NCBI GenBank assembly: GCA_964621605.1
Contig: CAZUMJ010000002.1
Location: forward strand, 89,437 to 153,436
From: CAZUMJ01 sp964621605
GTDB lineage: Bacteria; Actinomycetota; Acidimicrobiia; Acidimicrobiales; Iamiaceae
DNA: 64,000 nucleotides
Reading direction: 5' to 3'
In this document: one piece after another, positions 16,309-25,883 of the stretch
Position numbering within the stretch: the stretch's first letter is position 1
Layout of the letters: every line of letters starts with the position of its first letter
Program-made: the position numbers and the translations under genes
Notes under the pieces: model-generated
Told to the model about the DNA's origin: nothing
Databases searched by the model: none
What the model saw: the letters and a program-made list of their open reading frames with translations, nothing else

Positions 16309-17235
16309 TCAGCTGGCACCGAAGCGGATCCCCCACGACGCGTCATGAGCCGCACCCGGCGCGAGGCGCACCAGGTCGGTGCCGGTGCGAAACGCGTCGG
16401 GCGGGCACGTCATCGGCTCCACCGCCAGCGCCGTACGCCGCCGAGCGGGTGCCAGCGTGTCGCCGGTGAAGAGCTGCACCCAGCGGTGGCCTTCGTCCAT
16501 CCAAAGGTCGACCAGGTGACCGTCGCTGCGCTCGAAGGACACATGCGCCCGACCGTCACCGTCACGCGCCAGACCGGTGAACGCGGTGTCGAGCACACGG
16601 TCGTCGAGTCGCCTCGGCGTCGTGAGGTCGTACGCCCCGCCACCCGCCGGGACGAGGCCAGTCGGCAGCAGACGCTCGTCGTCGCACACGAGGCGGCTGG
16701 TCGCCGCAACCTGCACGGTGCACGCATCGACCCCTCCCGGCCCGGCGGCCAGGTACGGGTGGTGTCCGAGGCCGTAGGGGCAGGCCACATCGCTGCGGTT
16801 CGTGACACGCACGTGAACCTCCAGCCCGTCCGCCCGCAGCCGGTAGTCGGCCTCGAGGTCGAGGCAGAACGGGTAGCCCGGTGTGGGGTGCAGGCGAAGC
16901 GTCATGGTGACCGCCGCGTCGCTCCGACCTGCCACACGCCATGGCAGCCAGCGCACAAGGCCGTGGATGGCGTTGTGGCGGCCCGGCTCCGACAGGTCGA
17001 GCTGATGGTCGATGCCGCCGAAGGTGTACCGGCCGTCCCCGACCCGGTTCGGCCAGGGCGCCAGGATCGCGCCTCGTGCCCCATCCGCGATGCGATCCTC
17101 GGCATAGGGCTCCACGACGTCGACCTCACCGACCGCAAAGCGACGCAACCCGGCACCCACCTCCACGATCGTCGCCGTATGGTCACCGGCACGCAGCTCG
17201 ATCTGCGCACCCGAGGGAGGGGGTGAGGTGCTCAC
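16309..17235 (-). CDS. aldose 1-epimerase-like mutarotase
   Basis: A 308-residue beta-sandwich enzyme that interconverts alpha and beta anomers of hexoses, or of sugar phosphates in the YeaD branch. The catalytic histidines are in NAIHGLV and YGLGHHPYLA, and the base Glu is in ALAVEPMTCPPDAF. The GTG start overlaps the stop of the DUF501-Ppx gene by 4 nt, so it is the last coupled gene of the long operon running from eno. Whether it acts on glucose, galactose or another sugar is not shown. Confidence 0.88.
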   Translation of the reverse strand: MSTSPPPSGAQIELRAGDHTATIVEVGAGLRRFAVGEVDVVEPYAEDRIADGARGAILAPWPNRVGDGRYTFGGIDHQLDLSEPGRHNAIHGLVRWLPWRVAGRSDAAVTMTLRLHPTPGYPFCLDLEADYRLRADGLEVHVRVTNRSDVACPYGLGHHPYLAAGPGGVDACTVQVAATSRLVCDDERLLPTGLVPAGGGAYDLTTPRRLDDRVLDTAFTGLARDGDGRAHVSFERSDGHLVDLWMDEGHRWVQLFTGDTLAPARRRTALAVEPMTCPPDAFRTGTDLVRLAPGAAHDASWGIRFGAS

Positions 17236-18689
17236 CGAAGGAGCGACGCCGCGAGGCCATCGAGGATGTCGGCCTCGGAGTGGATGACCTCACGTGCGCC
17301 GATCGCGTGCAGCACCGCCTGCAGCACCAGGCAACCACCGACGATGACTTCGACCCGACCGGCTTCGAGGCCGACCACCTGACGCCGCGCGGCGATGGGC
17401 AGCGCGGCGAGTCGGTCGGTCAGCTCGTCGACGGTGGCGATGTCGAGGACGTGGTGGTGCACGCGGTCACGGTCGTAGTGGGCCAAGCCCTGCGCGATGC
17501 TCGCCAATGCGCTGACGGTCCCGGCGAGCCCGACCACGCGGGCGACGTCGACCACGCCGAGCTCGTCCAGCGCCCCCCGGAGCTGCACGTCCAACTCGCG
17601 TCGTGCTGCGGCGAGCTCGGCCGATGTCGGGGGATCACCGGCCAGGTAGCGCTCGGTGACCCGCACGCAACCCACGTCGAGCGAGCGAACCCCGTGCACC
17701 ACCGGGTCGCCCACGGCGGTGAGCGACCCCCAGATGAGCTCGGTGGATCCGCCTCCGAGGTCGAACACGAACACGCCGCCGGGCGCGGGCGGCAGGTCAG
17801 CGGTCGCACCGGCGAACGAGAGTCGACCCTCCTCCTCTCCGGGGAGCAGTTCGAGTGGGGCTCCCAACGCCTCCGCCGCCGGGCCGAAGAAGTCGTCGCG
17901 GTTCGAGGCGTCGCGCGCCGCCGACGTGGCGGTGGCGCGCACAGACGTGGCACCAAGCGCCTCCAACACACCGCGGTACTCGGCCAGCACCGCGACGGTC
18001 CGGGCGATCGCCTCCGGGGCGAGCCGGCCGGTCCGGTCGACGTCTTGGCCGAGGCGCGTGATGTGCATGCGCCGATCGAGCGTCTCGAGGCAACCGTCGA
18101 AGGCACGGCGAGCCACCAACAAGCGGGTGGAGTTCGTGCCGCAGTCGACCGCGGCCACCACGTCGGCTGAATCACCCTGCTCGTGGCCCGCGGGGGTCGG
18201 GTGCGCAGCGCTCACCGCAGGAACGCAATCTGGACGCAAGCCCGAGGCGGCAAGACGAGCGTCGACCCAGCGGCCGACCGGGTCGTCGCCGCCGGCGAGG
18301 AACCATGCGTAATGGGCATGGAGGCATTTCACACCGCGGCGGGTCCCCGCCACACCTCCGCTCGGTCTCGGGCCGACATGGCCTGCGGGCAGGGCGGCGT
18401 CACGCTCGCGCGCATAGGTGTCGTGGGCGGCACGCAGCTCGTCAGGGTCGACCTCACCCTCGGCCTCGTCGACCCCACCCTCGCCTTCGATGCGCCCCAC
18501 CCATCGGCGCTCCGGCTCACCGACCAGCCAGTACCGGGTGGGCATCGGTGTGCCGTCGAAGAGCAGCGGCGCGTTGCGGATGACCAACGGAGACCCGTCC
18601 GCGTGACGGACCACGACGTCGAACTCGCTGGCCGGGGCTCGCCCAAGTAGCTCCGCCACCGCACGACGGTCGTCCGGTGCGGCGCTCAC
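17232..18689 (-). CDS. DUF501 domain fused to Ppx/GppA phosphatase
   Basis: A 485-residue protein. Residues about 11-147 are DUF501, with RYWLVGEPERRWVGRIE and VKCLHAHYAWFLAGG and a possible metal-binding Cys/His group. From about 177 follows a Ppx/GppA exopolyphosphatase: VDCGTNSTRLLV, LPGEEEGRLSFAGA, FVFDLGGGSTELIWG and GLAGTVSALASIA. The chain is continuous through the linker with no stop. In mycobacteria these are two adjacent genes (Rv1025, Rv1026), so this is a fusion of neighbours. Ppx enzymes cut polyphosphate or pppGpp. It overlaps genes on both sides by 4 nt (GTGA). Confidence 0.9.
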   Translation of the reverse strand: MSAAPDDRRAVAELLGRAPASEFDVVVRHADGSPLVIRNAPLLFDGTPMPTRYWLVGEPERRWVGRIEGEGGVDEAEGEVDPDELRAAHDTYARERDAALPAGHVGPRPSGGVAGTRRGVKCLHAHYAWFLAGGDDPVGRWVDARLAASGLRPDCVPAVSAAHPTPAGHEQGDSADVVAAVDCGTNSTRLLVARRAFDGCLETLDRRMHITRLGQDVDRTGRLAPEAIARTVAVLAEYRGVLEALGATSVRATATSAARDASNRDDFFGPAAEALGAPLELLPGEEEGRLSFAGATADLPPAPGGVFVFDLGGGSTELIWGSLTAVGDPVVHGVRSLDVGCVRVTERYLAGDPPTSAELAAARRELDVQLRGALDELGVVDVARVVGLAGTVSALASIAQGLAHYDRDRVHHHVLDIATVDELTDRLAALPIAARRQVVGLEAGRVEVIVGGCLVLQAVLHAIGAREVIHSEADILDGLAASLLR

Positions 18690-20863
18690 CGCGCGCGGCC
18701 CGACGGTGGAAGGGATCGATCCGTGGCCGCCGGCGCCGCCGTGGACGGCACCGTCGTCGTCGGTGACACGGGCGTGGTCGGCCCAGATGACGTGGATGTC
18801 GGTGGGGCGACCGTCGGCCCCAGCACCCCAGGGTCCACGGCACCGGCCGGGTAGTGCTCGACCACCCCCGGCGTGCGCAGCAGGCGCGGGACCATCCAGT
18901 TCCACAGGGCAGTCGTGGCCTTCGGGTCGTAATGGGCACCGTCGGGGCGCAACGTCACGCCGTCCACCGTGTCACGCGGGTGCCCGCCAGGACACGCGTA
19001 CTGCGAGACCGCAAGCATCGAGACGTCGTGAGGATGCGCGGCGGCAAATCGACGGAAGACGCCGTTGACCCACGCAACGCGGGCATCGTCTGCACGCGCA
19101 CCCTTCGCGGCTCCCAACCCCAGGTCGGGAGGGCGCATGCACGGCACGTCCTCGATCACCAGGGGCACATCGGTGCGCGCCCGGAAGAACGCGCGTACGT
19201 CCTCCAGGTGCGTCGTGATGAGACGGTCGTAGGCAGGGGTTCCCACACGGTAGGTACGATCGCCGATCTTTCGGTCGTAGACCTCCCATGCCCCGGCGAC
19301 CAGGACGATCACATCGGGCTGCTGCGTGACGGCGTACGCCCAATCCTCGGAGGTTCCGGCACATTCGCCGGGTGCACCGTCCCACGCGATCAGGTCATCG
19401 GTGAGCTTGCGCGTGTAGGGCACGAGACCGCACCCGATGTGCGCGCCGGGAATGAGCGAGGCCCCCGACGGGACCGCCCCGTACACCTGGGTGAACGCGA
19501 CAGAGTCACCGATCACGAGCACCCGAAGCTTTCCTGGCTCGACCGGAGTCGGCCGCTGGGGGCGTGGCGCCGCCACACCACCCAAGTCTCCACCCCACGG
19601 CAGCACAGGCTGGCCCGACGGCACGCGGATGCCCAGAAGGATCACGAGCAGCACGACGAGCGACGACACGGCCATCACGTGCAGCGTCGCCCGCTCGGGG
19701 TGGCGCAACCGCTGCCACGCGGCGGTGCGAACGGGCCGCTCCACCAGGTAGTACGACGCGGTCGCGACCGCGAACGACACCAGGAGTCGCAACGCGAGCA
19801 GCGGCCACGTCGACCAGGCGATGCGTGAGGGGTTCAGCCAGATCCCGACCGGCCAATGCCACAGGTACAGGCCGTAGGAGAGCCTGCCGATCCACGGCAG
19901 CGGCCCGGTACGCAGCACCCGACGCAATGCGCTCGGACCGGGCACCATCACGGCATGGACGAGCGCGACCCCCGCGAGCGTGAACACCACGTACCAGCCG
20001 CGGTACAGCCAGCGATCGTCACCCGCGACTACGAAGAAGGACGCGACCACCGTGACCAAGCCGATCCAGCCAACGACCTCAACGAGCCGGGACCGGATGC
20101 TGCTGCGCAGCCCGGCTTGTGCGCTGTTGCGATCGCGACAGGCATGCAGCCCTGCCGCCAGGGTCGCGCCGCCCAACAACACGAAGGCGTGCGAGAACAA
20201 GCCGTAGTAGGCACGCGACACGTCGGCGTCGCCGCGCACGAGCACCACCATCCACACCCACGACGCCACCCCGGCGAGGGCGATCAGGAGCGCAAGGCGA
20301 CGATCGCGGCCACGGGTGACACGTCGCAGCAGCAGCAACGTGCACGGCCAGATCAGATACCACTGCTCCTCCACGGCCAGCGACCACACGTGGCGCAGCG
20401 GCGACGGCTCGACGAGCTCGGCGAAGTAGCTCTGGTGGCTCAGGATGAAGCGCCAGTTCGCCACGTAGAACAACGACGCCACGGCATCGAGGCGCACCGA
20501 ACCGCGTGTGAACGCCGGGCCGAGGAACTGCGCATACCCCACGACTGCGAGCAGGAGCAGCAGCAGCGCGGGAAGCAGGCGCCGCGCCCGACGCCCGTAG
20601 AACGCCCCGAGGCGAACCCCACCGTCGTCGTCCTGCTCGCGCAACAACAGCGTGGTGATCAGGAACCCGCTGAGCACGAAGAACAGGTCGACGCCCAAGA
20701 AGCCGCCGCGCAGCGACGTCACCCCGGCATGGAAGACCATGACCGCAAGCACCGCCAACGCCCTGATGCCATCGAGGGCCGGCTCATAGCGCAGGCGTGC
20801 AGGAGCCGCACCGACCGGATCCGCCGCGGCCTCCGACGAAGCCCGGAGGCGGGCCTCGTTCAC
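18686..20863 (-). CDS. acyltransferase-3 (OafA-like) with C-terminal SGNH domain, copy A
   Basis: A 725-residue membrane enzyme that O-acylates surface glycans. The N-terminal half has about ten helices beginning with LDGIRALAVLAVMVFHAG, then FFVLSGFLITTLL and RHVWSLAVEEQWYLIWP. After the last helix comes an SGNH hydrolase-like domain with the nucleophile in VIGDSVAF (near residue 450) and Asp/His in RPDGAHYD. The tail is Thr/Pro/Ser rich. The GTG start lies in the 4-nt overlap with copy B. The N-terminal three residues of any upstream extension are antisense-like noise. The acyl group and acceptor are not known. Confidence 0.92.
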   Translation of the reverse strand: MNEARLRASSEAAADPVGAAPARLRYEPALDGIRALAVLAVMVFHAGVTSLRGGFLGVDLFFVLSGFLITTLLLREQDDDGGVRLGAFYGRRARRLLPALLLLLLAVVGYAQFLGPAFTRGSVRLDAVASLFYVANWRFILSHQSYFAELVEPSPLRHVWSLAVEEQWYLIWPCTLLLLRRVTRGRDRRLALLIALAGVASWVWMVVLVRGDADVSRAYYGLFSHAFVLLGGATLAAGLHACRDRNSAQAGLRSSIRSRLVEVVGWIGLVTVVASFFVVAGDDRWLYRGWYVVFTLAGVALVHAVMVPGPSALRRVLRTGPLPWIGRLSYGLYLWHWPVGIWLNPSRIAWSTWPLLALRLLVSFAVATASYYLVERPVRTAAWQRLRHPERATLHVMAVSSLVVLLVILLGIRVPSGQPVLPWGGDLGGVAAPRPQRPTPVEPGKLRVLVIGDSVAFTQVYGAVPSGASLIPGAHIGCGLVPYTRKLTDDLIAWDGAPGECAGTSEDWAYAVTQQPDVIVLVAGAWEVYDRKIGDRTYRVGTPAYDRLITTHLEDVRAFFRARTDVPLVIEDVPCMRPPDLGLGAAKGARADDARVAWVNGVFRRFAAAHPHDVSMLAVSQYACPGGHPRDTVDGVTLRPDGAHYDPKATTALWNWMVPRLLRTPGVVEHYPAGAVDPGVLGPTVAPPTSTSSGPTTPVSPTTTVPSTAAPAATDRSLPPSGRAR

Positions 20864-22809
20864 GGTGGTCCGGTGGGTGACGACGGTGGAGGGCCGGCGG
20901 CCACCAGAGCCCGCAAGCGTGGGCCGAGCCACTTCCATGCATACGGGTTGGACTGATACGTGAAGTGGACGCCGTCGGGGCGCAGCACCACACCGTCCTC
21001 GGTCTCGCGGAAGTGCCCTCCGGGGCACAGGTAAGAGGACCAGTCGAGGATCGACACGTCGTCGTGGCGGGAAGCCACAACATCTCGGAGGACATCGTTG
21101 ACCCACCGGACGCGCCACGCGCTGTTGCGTGGGTCGGGTTGTTCGCCGACCTCGTAGCCCTCGTGGCGCATGCACGGGGCGTTCAAGAAGACGATCGGCG
21201 CCTGCGTCTTGGAACGGACGAAGTCGAGGTCGCTGCGCAGGGTCCGCTCGAGCTCGTCTCGGTACCGGTCGGTGCCGACCTTGTACACGTCGGTCCCGAA
21301 CACGTGGTCGTAGACCTCCCATGCGCCGTAGCCGAACACCACCACCTGCGGATCGCCGCTCTCGATCGACGAGGCCCAACGTTCGCGCTCCGTGGCGCAC
21401 GGAGGCACACCCGTCTCGATGTGCACCACGCCGTTGTTGATCATGCGGCCGGGCAGGATGCCGCACCCCAGGGCTGCCGCGGTGATGAGCCGGAGGCCCT
21501 CCGGCTTCGATGCCCCGAACCCCAGCGACCAGGCGACCGAGTCGCCCACGAGCAGCACGCGCACGTCGTCTGGCCGGTCAGGCGCGTTGGGAATGTGGGC
21601 GAGTCGCTGCTTCTGCGCGGCCTTCGGAGGTGCCACGGGAATGAACAAGATGCCGGTCAGTACCGCAGACACCCCCATCATCGAGCCCGCCGTAGCGAGC
21701 CGGGGCATCCGCAGCCGTTGCCACGCAGCCGTCCGGATGGGCCGCTCCACGAGGTAGTACGACGCGACCGCCGCCCCGAACGAGACCACCGTTCGCACGG
21801 CGAGCAAGGTGATGCCCGAGAACCGGCCCCCGACCGGATTGATCCACACCGCGATCGGCCAATGCCACAGGTAGAGGCCGTAGGACAGGCGGCCGATCCA
21901 CGGCAGCGGAGGCACGCTGAGCAGGCGGGCGAGCGGACCGCGCTCGTCGGCCATGACCCCCGCAACCACCAGCGCGCCGAGCACCGCGAAGAGCAGGAAA
22001 CCGCCTCGGTAGAGGCGGTCGTCGTACCCCGCCAGGCGGGAGAACGCCACGAAGCAGCCCACCAGGGCCACCCCACCCACGCCCTGTGCTGCGCCGATGG
22101 CGACGCGGCGACGCAGCGGCCAGCGGTGCAGGGCGAGCGCGAGCGCAGACCCGACGAGCAACGTGTGCGCACGGGCGTCGGTTCCGTAGTAGGCCCGCGA
22201 CGGGTCGGCCAACGGCTTCACCAGGATGCTCATCCACACCGCAGATGCGACCGCCAGCACCGACACGATGCCGAGCACCACCTCGAGCCGCCGGCGCGTG
22301 ACGCGCAGCAGGACCAGCAGCACCGCGGGCCACACCAGGTACCACTGCTCCTCGACCGCCAGCGACCACATGTGGCGCAACGGCAACGGGGCCCCGAACT
22401 GTGCGAAGTACGACAACTTGGAGTACGTGAACCACCAGTTGGCGCCGTAGAACAGCGACGCGAGGCTGTCCTTTCGCACCTCCGCAGCGATCAGCGGAGG
22501 CGGGTGCACGAAGTGCTGCTGGATCGTCACGGCGCACAGCAACACCACGATGGCCGGGAAGAGTCGACGGATGCGCCGAGCGTAGAACCCCCCGAAGTCG
22601 ATGCGCTCGGCCCCGTCGAACTCCCGCACGAGCAACGTGGTGATGAGGAAGCCGCTCAACACGAAGAAGAGGTCGACGCCGAGCAGCCCGCCGCGCGCCG
22701 GCTGCACGCCGAAGTGGTAGAGCATCACGGCGAGCACGGCCACGGCGCGAAGACCGTCGAGCCCCGGTTGGTAGCTCAGATGACGCGGGGCGTGGGAGGG
22801 GTCGCTCAT
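20860..22809 (-). CDS. acyltransferase-3 (OafA-like) with C-terminal SGNH domain, copy B
   Basis: A 649-residue paralogue of the next gene with the same layout. LDGLRAVAVLAVMLYHFG opens the membrane domain, and RHMWSLAVEEQWYLVWP holds the active-site region with its conserved Glu. LLVGDSVAW (near residue 420) and RPDGVHFT supply the SGNH triad. The two copies are clearly related along their whole length but well diverged, so the duplication is old. It starts 15 nt after the PAP2 gene and is coupled to copy A by a GTGA overlap. It probably acetylates or acylates cell-wall glycan or a lipid-linked sugar. Confidence 0.92.
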   Translation of the reverse strand: MSDPSHAPRHLSYQPGLDGLRAVAVLAVMLYHFGVQPARGGLLGVDLFFVLSGFLITTLLVREFDGAERIDFGGFYARRIRRLFPAIVVLLCAVTIQQHFVHPPPLIAAEVRKDSLASLFYGANWWFTYSKLSYFAQFGAPLPLRHMWSLAVEEQWYLVWPAVLLVLLRVTRRRLEVVLGIVSVLAVASAVWMSILVKPLADPSRAYYGTDARAHTLLVGSALALALHRWPLRRRVAIGAAQGVGGVALVGCFVAFSRLAGYDDRLYRGGFLLFAVLGALVVAGVMADERGPLARLLSVPPLPWIGRLSYGLYLWHWPIAVWINPVGGRFSGITLLAVRTVVSFGAAVASYYLVERPIRTAAWQRLRMPRLATAGSMMGVSAVLTGILFIPVAPPKAAQKQRLAHIPNAPDRPDDVRVLLVGDSVAWSLGFGASKPEGLRLITAAALGCGILPGRMINNGVVHIETGVPPCATERERWASSIESGDPQVVVFGYGAWEVYDHVFGTDVYKVGTDRYRDELERTLRSDLDFVRSKTQAPIVFLNAPCMRHEGYEVGEQPDPRNSAWRVRWVNDVLRDVVASRHDDVSILDWSSYLCPGGHFRETEDGVVLRPDGVHFTYQSNPYAWKWLGPRLRALVAAGPPPSSPTGPP

Positions 22810-22824
22810 GGCAGGACTGCGACC

Positions 22825-23817
22825 CTAGACGGACGTGGCCGCCAGACCGGCCCGCGACACCTGGGCGGCGGCTTCTTCGTGCTCGGCTCGCTTGCGTCGC
22901 AGGATGTCATCGACGCTGTACCAGACCAGGTGCACGATCAGGGCGTACAGCCACCCGAGCAGGATGTCGACCACGTAGTGCTCCGCGCCGAGCACCAGCG
23001 TGAAGGCCATCGCGATCGGGTAGCAGAACAGCAGGATGCGCAGCGGCCAGCGAGACGTCCGCCAGAAGTAGAGCGCGACCAGCATGGTGTAGGCGGCGTG
23101 CAGGGAGGGCAGCGCAGCGGTGAGGTTCACGGTCGCCTGGCCCTTGTGGAACAGGTCTTCCGCGGAATGGATCGGGATGTACTTCCAGCCTCGCCCGACG
23201 GTGCGATTCAGCGGGGGGAGCAGCCCCCGGTCTGACGCATACCAGGGGGGTGCCCAGGGGAACAGCAGGTAGGTGCTCAGCCCGATCGCCGTCAGCGCGA
23301 TGAAGCGCCCCACGAACGCGGCCCAGCGGGCACGGCTGCGTCCGTACAGCCACGCCGCGATGGCGTAGCAGGCGACGAAGTGGGAGAGGTACGTGAGCGT
23401 GGGAATCACCTCCCACACGTGCACCCGCGACGGGTCGATGAGCCGTTGCTGCAACCAGACGGTCGGCACGTTGCCGAACCCGAGCATCTTGTCGGCGGTG
23501 ATCTGCGGCGTGACGTGCAACGGGAAGCCCAGCGTTTCGGCCGCCCCTCGCGTGTAGTCGTACGCCAGCAGCGCCAAGACGAACGGCACCCAGTCGACGA
23601 ACAGGCGCCACAGACGCCGACCAGGGGTGAACACGGCGAACACCGCGAGCGCCCCGACGAGCCATGCGAGCAGCACCTCGCGTTCCCATGGGAACCCGCG
23701 GGTCTGCACCGACCGAGCGAAGACGCCGCCGTAGACGAGCAGCGCGACGATGCGCAGGGCCCGCCGCCACCCGAGCGAGTGCACCCAGGAGCGCACGAAC
23801 GCAGCGGGCGACGTCAT
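22825..23817 (-). CDS. PAP2-superfamily inositolphosphotransferase-like membrane protein
   Basis: A 330-residue protein with about six membrane helices. It has the PAP2 pattern of the AUR1/inositol-phosphoryl-ceramide-synthase branch: YDYTRGAAE (86-94), FPWAPPWYA, PSLHAAY (237-243) with the catalytic His, and HYVVDILLGW (280-289) with the second His and Asp. Enzymes of this branch move phospho-headgroups between lipids; others dephosphorylate lipid phosphates. The ATG at 23817 is preferred because the upstream extension is not hydrophobic and has no family match. It lies between a GT39 mannosyltransferase and two acyltransferases in the operon from eno. Confidence 0.85.
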   Translation of the reverse strand: MTSPAAFVRSWVHSLGWRRALRIVALLVYGGVFARSVQTRGFPWEREVLLAWLVGALAVFAVFTPGRRLWRLFVDWVPFVLALLAYDYTRGAAETLGFPLHVTPQITADKMLGFGNVPTVWLQQRLIDPSRVHVWEVIPTLTYLSHFVACYAIAAWLYGRSRARWAAFVGRFIALTAIGLSTYLLFPWAPPWYASDRGLLPPLNRTVGRGWKYIPIHSAEDLFHKGQATVNLTAALPSLHAAYTMLVALYFWRTSRWPLRILLFCYPIAMAFTLVLGAEHYVVDILLGWLYALIVHLVWYSVDDILRRKRAEHEEAAAQVSRAGLAATSV

Positions 23818-23893
23818 AGCGGCCGATGGTACGCGGAGAACAGGCGCCCCCTGCTCCACCCCCACCTGCGACAACGGCTGCACACGGGTCCGC

Positions 23894-25333
23894 TCAACCC
23901 CAACTCGGCAGCCACGTGCGCAGCTCGTACGCCGACGGCGACAACGGGGTCCCCGCCCACAGCGGGTAGAAGAACACGAACGCCGCCGCCGATGCGACCA
24001 GCGACGCCAGCCCGACGTACCGCCACAGCGTCCGGGACGTGTGCGAGAGCGCGACCCCGACCGCGACCAGCATCAGGGGTATCAACGAGGCTTGGTAGAA
24101 GGTGTACGCCGCACGCGGGTTGACGATCCACGGCACCCATTGCGTGGCCGCGAGGACGAGCACCCAAAGCGCTGCTCCCCTGCGCCGTCGCAGCACGACC
24201 CAGAGCGACCCGACGAGCCCGGCGAGCCCGATGACCCACACCACCGGGTTGGCGAGCGCCAGCACCCGCACCTCTGTCGTCCCCTTCGGGTGGCGCGGAC
24301 ACATGCCTGTGGGCTGGCCCGACATCGCAGGCAAGCACGTCTCGCTGAAGAGCCGAACCGGGTCGTCGAGCCACAACCATCGACCCGCCGGCGAGGCGTT
24401 CGGGTTGGTGGGGCGTAGCCCGAGGTGGAACTCCGCGACCTCGTGCTGCTGGCGAACGAACCCGGCAGGGCTGAGCCGTGCGGGACCGAGCTCACGCGGG
24501 ACCCAGGTCAGGAGGTAGAGGGGAAGTGGGACGAGGACCAGTACCGCGACACGCGCGGCCAGCACCCGACGGCGAGCCTTGCCTCGGACGTGATGGCGCC
24601 ACTCGACCACGACGACGACGGCTGCGACGACCGGCAGGATCCACACCGACGACCACTTCACGCTGCCGCCCAAGCTCGCGCACACCACCGCACCGACCGC
24701 CGCCCAGCGCCGCACCCCATGCGCGTCGGCGGGAGCCACCCACAGCACCGCGAGGAACCACGTTGCGGCCATCACGAACAAGGCGACGAACACGTCGAGC
24801 ATCGCCAGGCGCCCGGTCGTGAAGAGCACTCCGTCAAACGCCGCGAGCAGCCCGACCCAGCAGGCCAGACGCGGACGACCGCTCAGGCGATGCACCACCG
24901 CTGCCGTGAGCCCCACGACCGCAGCACCGGCGACGAGCGCGGTGAGACGCCAGCCCGTCGGGGTGAACCCGGCGATGCGCACGCCGGCGGCGATCAGGAG
25001 CTTTCCGAGCGGGGGGTGCACCGCCCGCCCTCGCTCAGCCCCCCACTGCAGGGTGTCGAGGGCGTCCGGCGCATAGAACACCTCGTCGAAGACCATGAAG
25101 GGCGGGTGACCGAGCCGAACGGCACGCGTGACGAGAGCGATGAGCGCGGGGACGACGCTCGGCCACCAGGGGAGCCGGTGCGGCCGTGGCGCAGTCGCTG
25201 CGCTCGCCACCGCTTCGACAGCCAGCTGCGCCTCATCGCGCTGCGCCTCCGGCGACGTGCGCAGTGCGTCGGTCGGAGCTGCGTCGGGGTCGCCGTCGAC
25301 CCCCGGGTCCGGCAGGTCCGTCGCGGCGCTCAC
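23894..25333 (-). CDS. GT39 protein O-mannosyltransferase (PMT family)
   Basis: A 479-residue multi-helix enzyme that uses polyprenyl-phosphate-mannose to O-mannosylate exported proteins. Its first luminal loop has FDEVFYAPDAL with the catalytic Asp-Glu pair, then VHPPLGKLLIAAG, both family signatures. VKWSSVW and the late WVPWIVNPRAAYTFY segment are also characteristic. The GTG start overlaps the stop of the lipoprotein gene by 4 nt. A Thr/Pro-rich lipoprotein immediately upstream would be a natural substrate, but this is inference from context. Confidence 0.9.
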   Translation of the reverse strand: MSAATDLPDPGVDGDPDAAPTDALRTSPEAQRDEAQLAVEAVASAATAPRPHRLPWWPSVVPALIALVTRAVRLGHPPFMVFDEVFYAPDALDTLQWGAERGRAVHPPLGKLLIAAGVRIAGFTPTGWRLTALVAGAAVVGLTAAVVHRLSGRPRLACWVGLLAAFDGVLFTTGRLAMLDVFVALFVMAATWFLAVLWVAPADAHGVRRWAAVGAVVCASLGGSVKWSSVWILPVVAAVVVVVEWRHHVRGKARRRVLAARVAVLVLVPLPLYLLTWVPRELGPARLSPAGFVRQQHEVAEFHLGLRPTNPNASPAGRWLWLDDPVRLFSETCLPAMSGQPTGMCPRHPKGTTEVRVLALANPVVWVIGLAGLVGSLWVVLRRRRGAALWVLVLAATQWVPWIVNPRAAYTFYQASLIPLMLVAVGVALSHTSRTLWRYVGLASLVASAAAFVFFYPLWAGTPLSPSAYELRTWLPSWG

Positions 25334-25875
25334 GATCCCCCAGCCGATGCCGCAGTCGTCGGCCGCCCCGCGACGGACGGCTCGGTGGGGACGCTCGTCG
25401 ACGTGGTCGTCGGCTCGGTGGGGACGCTCGTCGGCGCGGTGGAAGGCGTCGGCGGCACCGTCGTCGTCGAACCGACGTGCACTCCCTGGCGCAAGAGGTC
25501 GAGCCAAACGCCGCGCCCAACCGCTCCCGGGCCGGCAGCGACCCGAAGGTCAGCCTTGGCGACGGCGAGCGGGCACTGCTCGCGCACGAGCAGGTTTCGG
25601 TTCGTGGTGCCACCGGTGGGCGTCGGAGCCCCGCTGATGACCGAACGGAACAAGCTCGGGTCTATCGACGGGACCGGCGTCTCACGGTCACGCTCTTGCA
25701 AGCTGTGGCACGTCATCGCCATCGCACGTGCCTCTTGGGCCTGCAGGTGGGCGTCAGCACCACAGGCGCCGAGCACGGCGACCGCGCTCAGCAATCCCGC
25801 CAACGACGCGAGGACGACCCGAGCCCGACCCGCTCCGCTCCTGCTTCGCCCGGTTCGGACGGGTCCGGCGCACAC
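25330..25875 (-). CDS. small lipoprotein with Thr/Pro-rich tail
   Basis: About 181 residues from GTG 25875; TTG 25881 is also possible. A basic start and hydrophobic stretch end in a lipobox AVLGAC, giving a lipidated Cys near residue 38. The mature domain has a few Cys and Gln/Glu-rich helix residues (QAQEARAMAMTCHSLQ). It ends in a low-complexity region where TSVPTEP is repeated. Such Thr/Pro tails are typical sites of O-mannosylation in actinobacteria, and the mannosyltransferase gene overlaps this one. No enzymatic family is recognised. Confidence 0.7.
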   Translation of the reverse strand: MCAGPVRTGRSRSGAGRARVVLASLAGLLSAVAVLGACGADAHLQAQEARAMAMTCHSLQERDRETPVPSIDPSLFRSVISGAPTPTGGTTNRNLLVREQCPLAVAKADLRVAAGPGAVGRGVWLDLLRQGVHVGSTTTVPPTPSTAPTSVPTEPTTTSTSVPTEPSVAGRPTTAASAGGS

Positions 25876-25883
25876 TCGCAAGG

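Noticed and set aside
20965..23235. A 756-codon open frame opposite the acyltransferase and PAP2 genes
   Set aside because: Antisense shadow of three real genes; it crosses their boundaries and has shadow-like composition.
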